From NCBI GenBank assembly GCA_946481355.1, contig CAMLNH010000199.1:1-5332 (forward strand): a stretch of 5,332 bases of DNA, given 5' to 3'. Below the pieces are notes generated by a model. The model had not been told where the DNA came from. It did not search any database and was given only the letters and a program-made list of their open reading frames with translations. This document shows, piece by piece, positions 1 to 5,332 of this stretch (its first letter is position 1; every line of letters begins with the position of its first letter). The stretch comes from an uncultured Curvibacter sp. Its GTDB lineage: Bacteria > Pseudomonadota > Gammaproteobacteria > Burkholderiales > Burkholderiaceae. Position numbers and translations under genes: made by a program.

Positions 1-846
1 GAGAAGCAGCCGGTGCCCGCGGCGGTCAAGATCGAACTCGTGCAGCGCCTGCAGGACGCAGGCCTCACGGAGATCGAGGTCACGAGCTTCGTCTCGCCCA
101 AATGGGTGCCGCAGATGGGGGACAACGCCGAGGTCATGGCCGGCATCACGCGCCGTCCCGGCGTACGTTACTCCGTGCTGGTGCCCAACCTCAAGGGCTG
201 GGAGGCCGCCGCAGCCTCGAAGCCCGACGAGATCGTGGTCTTCGGCGCGGCCAGCGAGGCCTTCAGCCAGAAGAACATCAACTGCTCGATCGCCGAGAGC
301 ATCGAGCGCTTCGCGCCGGTGGTCGAGGCCGCATTGGCAGCGGGCATTCGCGTGCGCGGCGCCATGAGCTGTACGGTGGGCTGTCCCTACGAGGGTGATG
401 TGGCGCCCGCGCGTGTGGGCATGCTGGCCGGCTTGATGAAGGACATCGGCGTGCAGCGCGTGGACGTGGCCGATACCATCGGCGTCGGCACACCGCGCAA
501 GGTGCAGCGCGCCATCGAGGCGACGCTGGCGCACTTCGATATCAATCACGTGTCGGGCCATTTTCACGACACCTATGGCCAGGCCCTGTCCAACACCTAT
601 GCCGCCCTCGAGATGGGGGTGTGGAACTTCCAGTCCTCCTCGGCCGGCCTGGGCGGCTGCCCCTATGCCAAGGGCGCCACGGGCAATGTGGCGACGGAGG
701 ATCTGGTCTATCTGCTGCAGGGCCTGGGCATCCAGACCGGCATCGATCTGGACCAGCTGGTCGATGCGGGCGCCTTCATCAGCGCCGCCCTGGGCCGCAA
801 GCCGAATTCGCGTGTGGCCACGGCCATCCTCAACAAGAGAAGCTGA
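1..846 (+). CDS. hydroxymethylglutaryl-CoA lyase, 5'-truncated by window edge
   Basis: Cleaves (S)-3-hydroxy-3-methylglutaryl-CoA to acetoacetate and acetyl-CoA, the final step of leucine degradation, in the cytoplasm (family knowledge; named mvaB, hmgL or liuE in different organisms). The reading frame is open from base 1, and 281 codons are visible. The first residues, EKQP, normally follow the RDGLQN segment carrying catalytic Arg and Asp, so about 20-25 N-terminal residues lie outside; the GTG at 13 is internal and is not the start. In fragment numbering: EVTSFVSPKWVPQM at 26-39, CTVGCPYEG at 124-132, DTIGVGTP at 158-165, metal-binding GHFHDTYGQ at 186-194 (H187, H189), and the signature loop GLGGCPYAKGATGN at 216-229 with catalytic C220. 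The C-terminus is complete and of family-typical length. The stop at 844-846 directly abuts the next ATG, indicating one operon. The related DRE-TIM family also includes isopropylmalate and homocitrate synthases, but the signature loop is specific to HMG-CoA lyase. Confidence 0.95.
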   Translation, partial: EKQPVPAAVKIELVQRLQDAGLTEIEVTSFVSPKWVPQMGDNAEVMAGITRRPGVRYSVLVPNLKGWEAAAASKPDEIVVFGAASEAFSQKNINCSIAESIERFAPVVEAALAAGIRVRGAMSCTVGCPYEGDVAPARVGMLAGLMKDIGVQRVDVADTIGVGTPRKVQRAIEATLAHFDINHVSGHFHDTYGQALSNTYAALEMGVWNFQSSSAGLGGCPYAKGATGNVATEDLVYLLQGLGIQTGIDLDQLVDAGAFISAALGRKPNSRVATAILNKRS

Positions 847-1086
847 ATGGAGTGGCTGGCCAAACAGGCGGTACGCGCCCAGCGCAAGGCGTGTGAGCTG
901 CCTTCGCCCTGCATCTCGGTCTGTCGCATGGAGATCGCCACCGGCCTGTGCCAGGGCTGCCTGCGCACGCTGGAGGAAATCACGGCCTGGTCCAAGCTGG
1001 ACGACGAGGGCAAGCGCGCCGTCTGGGCGCAGATCGAGCAGCGCGCGGCGCGCCTGTCCGCCGCAGAACAAGGAGACGCACCGTGA
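847..1086 (+). CDS. DUF1289 family small four-cysteine protein
   Basis: A 79-residue protein of unknown function matching the DUF1289 pattern: SPCISVC at 20-26, then TGLCQGCLRTLEEI at 32-45, W48, and a helical tail with KRAVW at 56-60. Four cysteines (C22, C26, C35, C38; CxxxC...CxxC) could bind zinc or an iron-sulfur cluster; that is inferred from their spacing and has not been demonstrated here. A fifth cysteine, C16, lies outside the motif. There is no signal peptide or membrane segment, so it is probably cytoplasmic. The ATG at 847 follows the lyase stop with no gap, and only a weak purine stretch (AAGAGAAG, 835-842) serves as a ribosome binding site, so translation is probably coupled. 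The start is chosen because the next in-frame ATG (928) would remove the first two motif cysteines. The stop overlaps the next gene's GTG start. DUF1289 genes are common in proteobacteria beside unrelated enzymes, so the neighbours do not fix its role. Confidence 0.9.
   Translation: MEWLAKQAVRAQRKACELPSPCISVCRMEIATGLCQGCLRTLEEITAWSKLDDEGKRAVWAQIEQRAARLSAAEQGDAP
1070..1075 (+). promoter_or_regulatory. ribosome binding site for the isomerase gene
   Basis: AAGGAG lies 7 bases before the GTG at 1083, inside the end of the DUF1289 coding region. It is the strongest Shine-Dalgarno match on the plus strand here. It decides the GTG start, because no ATG lies at the beginning of the conserved domain. 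Confidence 0.75.
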
Positions 1087-1706
1087 AGCAGATCACCTTC
1101 TACCTGGACTTCATCTCGCCCTACAGCCACCTGGCCTTCGAGAAGCTGCCCGAGGCGCTGATGGGCCTGAGCTATTCGGTCGTCTACCGCCCCGTGCTGC
1201 TGGGCGCCATGTTGCGGCATCATGGTCTGCTGGGTCCAGCCGAGGTGCCGGCCAAGCGGGCCTGGACCTACCGTCATGTGCAATGGCTGGGTCATGCACA
1301 AGGGGTGCCGCTGCAGATGCCGTCGGTCCACCCCTTCAATCCGCTGCCCCTCTTGCGGCTGGCCATCGCCTGTGCCGATGCGGGCGACCCGAACCGCTAT
1401 GTCTGCGAGACGCTCTTGCGCCACGTCTGGCGGGGGGGGCTCGATGCGGTGGATCCGCAGCGCCTGCAGGCCCTGCGTGAGCAGTTGGAGCCGCCGCGCG
1501 CGCCCGACGATGAGGCGGTGAAGAACCGCCTGCGTGCCAACACCGATGAGGCCATCGCAGCCGGCGCTTTTGGTGTGCCGTCTTTCGCGGTGGACGGGCG
1601 CATGTTCTGGGGCTATGACAGCCTGGCCATGCTGCGCCGTTACCTGGAAGGCGACGCCTGGTTCGACGGGCCGGGCTGGCAGGCCCTGATGAGCCCGGAG
1701 GTCTAG
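1083..1706 (+). CDS. 2-hydroxychromene-2-carboxylate isomerase-like protein (DsbA family, kappa GST-like)
   Basis: A 207-residue cytoplasmic protein of the DsbA-fold HCCA isomerase family. Characterised members (NahD in naphthalene degradation) use glutathione to isomerise 2-hydroxychromene-2-carboxylate to trans-o-hydroxybenzylidenepyruvate. Visible features are the N-terminal strand and active-site turn FYLDFISPYSHLAF at 6-19, with S12 where the family places its catalytic or glutathione-contacting serine instead of a CxxC; a helical insertion around 40-160; the cis-proline loop FGVPSF at 163-168; and FWGYDSL at 175-181, matching the family's FWGxDRL-like segment with Ser for Arg. Length is normal for the family. 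The GTG start overlaps the preceding stop (GTGA, 1083-1086) and has a good ribosome binding site. No naphthalene or other aromatic-ring genes are in the window, so the true substrate is unknown and could be another glutathione-linked compound. A run of eight G at 1432-1439 lies in frame within codons for R-G-G. Confidence 0.9.
   Translation: MKQITFYLDFISPYSHLAFEKLPEALMGLSYSVVYRPVLLGAMLRHHGLLGPAEVPAKRAWTYRHVQWLGHAQGVPLQMPSVHPFNPLPLLRLAIACADAGDPNRYVCETLLRHVWRGGLDAVDPQRLQALREQLEPPRAPDDEAVKNRLRANTDEAIAAGAFGVPSFAVDGRMFWGYDSLAMLRRYLEGDAWFDGPGWQALMSPEV
1671..1698. repeat. 7-bp GC-rich inverted repeat at the end of the isomerase gene
   Basis: CCGGGCT (1671-1677) and AGCCCGG (1692-1698) are perfect inverted copies around a 14-base loop, ending just before the isomerase stop. 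As the two convergent genes leave only 9 bases between stops, any terminator must overlap coding sequence, and this is the only sizeable stem I found there. Neither strand has a U-run after it, so intrinsic termination is unproven and the match may be chance in GC-rich DNA. Confidence 0.3.
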
Positions 1707-1715
1707 GGCCCCTGT

Positions 1716-2816
1716 CTAGCGGCGGAAGCGCCCGTCGGCCGTGATGATGGCCAGATCGGCGAAGTCCAGCCCGGTGTGGTCCTGCGGGGTGAAGTTGACC
1801 TCCAGGCCGCCGATGTCGAACTTGCTCAGACCCTCCAGTGCCGTCTGGATGCGCTCGCGCGTGGGCTTGGGGCCAGCGCGGCGCAGCCCTTCCACCAGTA
1901 CCTTGGCGGCGGCAAAGCCTTCCAGCATGGCCGGGCTGACTTCACTGCCCCCCTTGGCACGTGCCAGGTCCTGAGCCTCCTTGACCAGGCCATAGGCGAT
2001 CGAATGCGGGAAGACCTGCGAGACGATGACCCCGCGTGCGTTCTCACCCAGACTCTTGATGAAACCGCCTGACGCATTGTTCGACAGGGTCACCACTTGC
2101 GCGCTGCTACCTGCCGCGCGCAGGGCCTTGATGCCGTCGACCACGGCCGAGCCCGAGGCAATCATGAGTACAGCCTGGGCACCCGACTGGGCGATGGCCG
2201 GTGCGATCTTGCTGAAATCGGGCTTGCTGCGGTCGAACTTTTCCAGCACCGCCGGGGTCAGCTTGGCTGCCGTCAGGCCTTTCTGGGCCCCGGCCAGCCC
2301 GTCCCGCCCGAAGCTGTCGTCCACGTGCACCACGGCCAGACGTGTCATGCCGATGGTGGCCAGATGGGTGATGGCCTTTTCGGCCTCGCGCTGGTAGGTG
2401 GCCCGCACGTTGAAGACGTGCTTCTTCAGCGGTTGGTGCAGCACCATGGCGCCCGTGGACGGGGCGATGAGCGGGATACCGTTCTTGTCCAGCAGGGGGA
2501 TGATGGCCTCGGTGTGCGGGGTGCCGCGGTTGAGGAACAGCGCCACCACGTTCTGGTCGATCAGTTTCTGGGCGTTCTCGGCGGCCAGCTTGGGCTCGAA
2601 CTTGTCGTCCAGCGAGATCAGCTCGATCTTCTGCCCGGCGATGCCGCCCTTGGCATTGATGGCATCGATGTAGAGTTTGGCGCCTTCGGTGGTTTCCTTG
2701 ACGCCTGCCGCCACGGGGCCGGTAAAGCCCGCAGTCTGGCCGATCAGGATCTGGGCATGGCTGCTCAGGCTGGCCAGCGCCAGCAAAGCGATGCCTAGGG
2801 TTCTGTAGTGCCGCAT
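1716..2816 (-). CDS. ABC transporter periplasmic substrate-binding protein, LivJ/LivK-like (paralogue A)
   Basis: A 366-residue type I periplasmic binding protein of the branched-chain amino acid class (Peripla_BP_6-like), expected to capture an amino acid or organic or aromatic acid and pass it to an ABC importer. Residues 1-21 form a Sec signal peptide: positive MRHYR, a hydrophobic core, and cleavage after SHA before QILIG. There is no lipobox cysteine, so the protein should be soluble. The mature part has no cysteine, so the disulfide of E. coli LivJ is absent. Family landmarks are the first strand QILIGQTAGFTG at 22-33, GGIAGQKIEL at 57-66, the ligand-loop region NRGTPHTEA at 96-104, APSTGA at 118-123, VDDSFG at 165-170, SNNASGGF at 245-252, and FAAAKVLVEGLRRAG at 301-315. 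The ATG has a GAGGAG ribosome binding site. It lies 118 bases downstream of its paralogue B and may be cotranscribed with it. No permease or ATPase gene is nearby, so the ligand cannot be named. Confidence 0.93.
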   Translation of the reverse strand: MRHYRTLGIALLALASLSSHAQILIGQTAGFTGPVAAGVKETTEGAKLYIDAINAKGGIAGQKIELISLDDKFEPKLAAENAQKLIDQNVVALFLNRGTPHTEAIIPLLDKNGIPLIAPSTGAMVLHQPLKKHVFNVRATYQREAEKAITHLATIGMTRLAVVHVDDSFGRDGLAGAQKGLTAAKLTPAVLEKFDRSKPDFSKIAPAIAQSGAQAVLMIASGSAVVDGIKALRAAGSSAQVVTLSNNASGGFIKSLGENARGVIVSQVFPHSIAYGLVKEAQDLARAKGGSEVSPAMLEGFAAAKVLVEGLRRAGPKPTRERIQTALEGLSKFDIGGLEVNFTPQDHTGLDFADLAIITADGRFRR

Positions 2817-2934
2817 CGTGTCTCCTCGGACTTTGTCTTATCCGCGGAGTGTATGTCCAAATTCCCGTCCTTTGACCAGGGGGATGCCGCCCTGGGCGCC
2901 CCGGCCCCGGGGCACCAAAGCAGGGCGCGACGGC
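2817..2934 (-). other. intergenic spacer between the two binding-protein genes, with hairpins
   Basis: This 118-base spacer has two GC-rich inverted repeats: CCAGGGGG (2876-2883) pairing with CCGCCCTGG (2887-2895) through one bulged G, and GCCCC/GGGGC arms at 2898-2913. On the minus strand they follow the stop of paralogue B. Neither is followed by a U-run, so they are not textbook intrinsic terminators; they could stabilise or attenuate a B-A transcript. I found no convincing separate promoter for paralogue A. TACACT (2848-2853) and GATAAG (2837-2842) are poor -10 matches without properly spaced -35 elements. Confidence 0.35.
2822..2827 (-). promoter_or_regulatory. ribosome binding site of paralogue A
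   Basis: On the minus strand GAGGAG lies 5 bases before the ATG at 2816, a near-consensus Shine-Dalgarno that supports this start and the signal peptide beginning MRHYR. Confidence 0.75.
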
Positions 2935-4038
2935 TCAGCGCCGAAAGCGGCCGTCGCTGGTGATGATGGACAGGTCGGCGAAATCCAGGCCGGAGTGGTC
3001 CCTGGCGCTGAAGTTCACCTCCAGCCCGCCGATGTCAAACTTGCTGAAGGTCTCCAGCGCCGCGTGGACCCGGGCACGCGTGGGCTTGTCGCCGGCGCGC
3101 CGCAGGCCTTCCACCAGCACCTTGGCGGCGGCAAAGCCCTCCAGCATGGCAGGCGTCACTTCGGCCAGGCCCTTGGCGCGCGCCAAGTCGTTGGCTTCCT
3201 TGACCAGCGGATAGGTCAGCGACTGCGGGAAGACCTGGCTCACGATCACGCCGCGTGCGTGTTCACCCAGGCTCTTGATGAAGCCGCCCGAAGCGTTGTT
3301 GGACTGGGTCACGATCTGGGCCAGGCTGCCCGCTGCGCGGATGGATTTCACGGCATCGGCCGCTGCCACCCCCGAGGCGATCAGCACGATGGCCTGGGGG
3401 TTCGCTTGGGCCAGTGCCGGCGCGATGGTGGAGAAGTCCGGTTTGGTGCGGTCGTACTTCGCCACCAGCACAGGCTTGAGCTTGGCCTGCTCCAGGCCGC
3501 GTTGTGCCCCTACCAGGATGTCCTTGCCGAAGCTGTCGTCGACATGCAGCACAGCGATGCGGTCGATACCAATGGTGACCAGATGCTGGATGGCTTTCTC
3601 TGCCTCGCGCTGGTAAGTGGCCCGCACATTGAAGACGTACTTCTTGACCGGCTGGTGCAGCACCATGGCGCCGGTCGAGGGACCGACCAGCGCCACCCCA
3701 TGCTGGTCCAGCAGGGGGATGATGGCTTCGGTGTGCGGGGTGCCGCGGTTCAGAAACAGCGCCACCACATTGCGTTGCTCGATCAGGATGCGGGCGTTCT
3801 CGGCCGCCAGCTTGGGGTCGAATTTGTCGTCGAGCTGGAGCAGCTCGATCTTCTGCCCGTTGACGCCGCCTCTGGCGTTGATCGCGTCGATGTAGAGCAC
3901 GGCACCATCGGTGATTTCCTTGACGCCGACGGCGGAGGTGCCCGTGAAACCGGCGGTCTGACCGACCAGGATCTGCGCCTGCACATGGAGGCCCAGCAAC
4001 AGGCCCGCGAGGACCGCTGCGATACGTAGTTTTCTCAT
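2935..4038 (-). CDS. ABC transporter periplasmic substrate-binding protein, LivJ/LivK-like (paralogue B)
   Basis: A 367-residue paralogue of the downstream protein at 1716-2816, of the same type I branched-chain amino acid binding class. The signal peptide is residues 1-21 (MRKLR, then a leucine- and alanine-rich core, cleavage after VQA before QILVG), with no lipoprotein cysteine and no cysteine in the mature chain. The sites likely to shape the pocket are nearly unchanged from copy A: the NRGTPHTEA loop is identical, PSTGA is preceded by Gly instead of Ala, and SNNASGGF is preceded by Gln instead of Leu. Differences gather in the second-lobe segment around residues 180-240 (for example VAAADAVKSIRAAG against SAVVDGIKALRAAG), so related but perhaps not identical ligands are likely (inference). 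It is the promoter-proximal gene of the pair, facing the UvrA-like gene across a 132-base divergent region. The ATG at 4038 has an AGAGGT ribosome binding site. No transporter membrane or ATPase partner is in view. Confidence 0.93.
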   Translation of the reverse strand: MRKLRIAAVLAGLLLGLHVQAQILVGQTAGFTGTSAVGVKEITDGAVLYIDAINARGGVNGQKIELLQLDDKFDPKLAAENARILIEQRNVVALFLNRGTPHTEAIIPLLDQHGVALVGPSTGAMVLHQPVKKYVFNVRATYQREAEKAIQHLVTIGIDRIAVLHVDDSFGKDILVGAQRGLEQAKLKPVLVAKYDRTKPDFSTIAPALAQANPQAIVLIASGVAAADAVKSIRAAGSLAQIVTQSNNASGGFIKSLGEHARGVIVSQVFPQSLTYPLVKEANDLARAKGLAEVTPAMLEGFAAAKVLVEGLRRAGDKPTRARVHAALETFSKFDIGGLEVNFSARDHSGLDFADLSIITSDGRFRR

Positions 4039-4045
4039 TTCAGCT

Positions 4046-4051
4046 ACCTCT
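4046..4051 (-). promoter_or_regulatory. ribosome binding site of paralogue B
   Basis: Minus-strand AGAGGT lies 7 bases before the ATG at 4038. The GAGGT core matches the anti-Shine-Dalgarno and supports the chosen start. Confidence 0.6.
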
Positions 4052-4071
4052 GCTGTCCAACGACGGACGGC

Positions 4072-4077
4072 ATTCTA
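4072..4077 (-). promoter_or_regulatory. candidate -10 box for paralogue B
   Basis: Minus-strand TAGAAT matches five of six bases of the sigma-70 -10 consensus, 33 bases before the ATG. It lies in the small palindrome GCATTCTATGC (4070-4080). The hexamer 17 bases upstream reads ATCTGG, a poor -35, so the promoter would be weak or activator-dependent if real. Confidence 0.4.
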
Positions 4078-4089
4078 TGCCCGTCATCC

Positions 4090-4115
4090 TACGGCCAGAT
4101 TACGGCCCTACGACC
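4090..4115. repeat. three TACGRCC direct repeats in the divergent intergenic region
   Basis: TACGGCC occurs at 4090-4096 and 4101-4107, and TACGACC at 4109-4115, between the two divergent -10 candidates. The first two are 11 bases apart, about one helical turn; the third is 8 bases further. They could be an operator for a regulator of either gene, but three 7-mers in GC-rich DNA can arise by chance. Confidence 0.3.
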
Positions 4116-4136
4116 CGGCGGGCTTGCGCTTGCTCC

Positions 4137-4142
4137 TAGAAT
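4137..4142 (+). promoter_or_regulatory. candidate -10 box for the UvrA-like gene
   Basis: TAGAAT, five of six consensus bases, ends 28 bases before the ATG at 4171 and would give a leader of about 20 bases. There is no good -35 at the expected distance (4114-4119 reads CCCGGC). It mirrors the TAGAAT on the other strand at 4072-4077. No LexA-type SOS box was recognised. Confidence 0.4.
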
Positions 4143-4170
4143 GTTCGGGCCTTTAGCAGCGAGAGCCACC

Positions 4171-5332
4171 ATGACCCAGGGAAGCATCCGCATCCGCGGC
4201 GCGCGTCAGCACAACCTCAAGAACCTCGATCTGGATATCCGCACAGGTGAGCTCACGGTGGTCACCGGGCCGAGCGGCTCGGGCAAGTCCAGCCTGGTGT
4301 TCGACACGCTGTACGCCGAGGGTCAGCGGCGCTATGTCGAGACCTTCAGCGCCTATGCACGCCAGTTCCTGGACCGCATGGACAAACCCGCCGTGGACCG
4401 CGTGGAAGGCGTGCCCCCGGCCATCGCCATCGACCAGACCAACCCGGTGCGCTCCTCGCGCTCCACGGTCGGCACGATGACCGAACTCAACGACCACCTC
4501 AAGCTGCTCTATGCGCGTGCGGCCCAGCTCTTCGACCGTCAGACGGCCCAGCCTGTGCGGCACGACAGCGCTGACAGTATTTACGCCGAGTTACAACAGC
4601 GTGCCGCGGCGGCACAAGACCCGCGCCTGGTGCTGACCTTCCCGGTCGAGTTGCCGGGCAACACCAGCCGCGAGGCGATCGAGCAATGGCTTTCTGCCAG
4701 CGGTTTCACGCGTGTGCAGGCCGAGCGTGAGACGGCCACACCGGCAGGGCTGCGCAAGATTCTCGACGTAGTGGCCGACCGCTTCCGCCTCGCGGGTACC
4801 GAGCGCGCGCGCGTGGTCGAGGCCATCGAGGTCGCGCTCAAGCGCGGCAGCGGCCGTTTGAATGTCTACCAATTGAAGGAGGAGGGCGATCCTGATATCT
4901 GGAGGTTTTCCACCGGCCTGCACTGCCCCGACAGTGACCTGCGCTACGCCGATCCCATCCCCTCGATGTTCTCCTTCAACTCGGCCGTGGGCGCCTGCGA
5001 GGTCTGCCGCGGCTTCGGGCGCGTGATCGGGGTGGACTATGGCCTGGTCATCCCCAACGACCGCCTCACGCTGCGCGCCGGCGCCATCAAGACCATCCAG
5101 ACCCCCGCCTGGGCCGAATGCCAGGACGACCTCATGCGCCACGCCGAGGCGGCGGGCATCCCGCGTGACACCGCCTGGGGCAAACTCACCCAGGAGCAGA
5201 AGGACTGGGTGATCTACGGCTCGCCCAACTGGAAGGGCAAGTGGAACCAGCAGTGGTACGGCATCAAGCGCTTCTTCGAATACCTGGAGAGCAAGGCCTA
5301 CAAGATGCACATCCGCGTGCTGCTGTCCAAGT
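4171..5332 (+). CDS. uvrA: UvrA-family excinuclease ABC subunit A, 3'-truncated by window edge
   Basis: N-terminal 387 codons of a UvrA-type ABC ATPase, the damage-recognition subunit of nucleotide excision repair that loads UvrB (family knowledge). Seen in order: IRIRGARQHNLKNLDLDI at 6-23; Walker A GPSGSGKSS at 33-41; FDTLYAEGQRRYVE at 44-57; SAYARQFLDRM at 60-70; Q-loop AIAIDQ at 84-89; RSTVGTMTEL at 97-106; a divergent UvrB-binding region around 120-240; the first zinc module at 252-279; then the start of the insertion domain. That zinc module is CPDS...CEVC with normal 20-residue spacing, so one of four cysteines is Ser255. Walker A has Pro34 where standard UvrA has Leu. These features recall the long UvrA paralogues of Burkholderiales rather than housekeeping UvrA (inference from memory). 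The ATG at 4171 fits the usual family N-terminus; an in-frame ATG at 4141 would add ten residues and overlap the -10 candidate. The frame is open to the last base; the second ATPase half lies outside. Confidence 0.93.
   Translation, partial: MTQGSIRIRGARQHNLKNLDLDIRTGELTVVTGPSGSGKSSLVFDTLYAEGQRRYVETFSAYARQFLDRMDKPAVDRVEGVPPAIAIDQTNPVRSSRSTVGTMTELNDHLKLLYARAAQLFDRQTAQPVRHDSADSIYAELQQRAAAAQDPRLVLTFPVELPGNTSREAIEQWLSASGFTRVQAERETATPAGLRKILDVVADRFRLAGTERARVVEAIEVALKRGSGRLNVYQLKEEGDPDIWRFSTGLHCPDSDLRYADPIPSMFSFNSAVGACEVCRGFGRVIGVDYGLVIPNDRLTLRAGAIKTIQTPAWAECQDDLMRHAEAAGIPRDTAWGKLTQEQKDWVIYGSPNWKGKWNQQWYGIKRFFEYLESKAYKMHIRVLLSK

Larger units (their letters stand above)
1716..4038 (-). repeat. tandem gene duplication of the substrate-binding protein
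   Basis: The genes at 1716-2816 and 2935-4038 are direct copies with a period of 1219 bases (1222 upstream of one codon-sized indel). Hand alignment of the mature proteins gives about 262 identities over 346 positions, about 76%. The only indel is one extra Arg in copy B (residue 89, Q-R-N-V versus Q-N-V). The DNA is also alike: a block at 1901-1930 differs from 3120-3149 at a single base. The signal peptides have diverged, but both are 21 residues and both are cut before Gln. Confidence 0.9.

Noticed and set aside
13..15. GTG at 13 as the start of the HMG-CoA lyase.
   Set aside because: The frame is open to base 1 and encodes EKQP, which is internal family sequence; the catalytic Arg-Asp segment must lie upstream of the window.
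575..1480. A plus-strand open frame of 301 codons crossing the lyase, DUF1289 and isomerase genes, and a minus-strand frame of 238 codons at 708-1424.
   Set aside because: Both span three well-supported genes in the wrong frame or strand and have Arg/Ala/Pro-rich or Gln/Arg-rich translations typical of shadows.
948..1706. An upstream start for the isomerase at 948, giving 252 residues.
   Set aside because: The added 45 residues are Arg-rich out-of-frame translation of DUF1289. The GTG at 1083 has an AAGGAG at good spacing and begins exactly at the conserved first strand.
2818..4029. A long plus-strand open frame of about 400 codons opposite paralogue B, with similar plus-strand frames opposite paralogue A.
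   Set aside because: It mirrors a complete binding-protein gene with signal peptide and family motifs. Its own translation is His-, Gln- and Gly-rich with no recognisable domain, as expected from GC-biased antisense frames, and the same shadow appears opposite both copies.
4141..4143. ATG at 4141 as the UvrA start.
   Set aside because: It lies in the TAGAAT promoter candidate, has no ribosome binding site, and adds ten residues not typical of the family; 4171 fits better, although its own ribosome binding site is weak.
4591..5310. A minus-strand open frame of 239 codons opposite the last kilobase.
   Set aside because: It is antisense to continuous, motif-bearing UvrA coding sequence; the translation is low-complexity and has no family signature.

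Overview
The window is compact, high-GC chromosomal DNA with codon use strongly biased to G or C at third positions. Domain content and protein style suggest a betaproteobacterium of the Burkholderiales, most likely Comamonadaceae. That placement is inferred from recalled resemblance of the UvrA-like protein and the substrate-binding proteins to that group; no search was run.

Layout. (1) Positions 1-1706, plus strand: three tightly packed genes that look like the end of an operon. They are a 5'-truncated hydroxymethylglutaryl-CoA lyase, a small four-cysteine DUF1289 protein that starts on the base after the lyase stop, and a DsbA-fold 2-hydroxychromene-2-carboxylate isomerase-like protein whose GTG start overlaps the DUF1289 stop. 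(2) Positions 1716-4038, minus strand: two tandem paralogous periplasmic substrate-binding proteins of the branched-chain amino acid (LivJ/LivK-like, type I fold) class. Their mature parts are about 76% identical by hand alignment, and no permease or ATPase gene is in view. The first three genes and this pair converge with only 9 bases between stop codons. (3) Positions 4039-4170: a divergent intergenic region with a TAGAAT-type -10 candidate on each strand and a short TACGRCC repeat cluster. (4) Positions 4171-5332, plus strand: the first 387 codons of a UvrA-family excinuclease ATPase, cut by the window end. Its first zinc module has lost one of the four usual cysteines.

How the genes may work together. 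HMG-CoA lyase is the last step of leucine catabolism, yielding acetoacetate and acetyl-CoA. The isomerase-like protein belongs to a glutathione-dependent family known from aromatic degradation. The two binding proteins would capture an amino acid, organic acid or aromatic acid in the periplasm. A catabolic theme is plausible, but the binding proteins are on the other strand and nothing shows co-regulation. The UvrA-like gene is DNA repair and is probably unrelated apart from sharing the divergent promoter region.

I see no mobile element, CRISPR array, tRNA or rRNA, and no clear evidence of a new system. The best leads are the recent tandem duplication of orphan binding proteins and the unusual zinc module of the UvrA-like protein.
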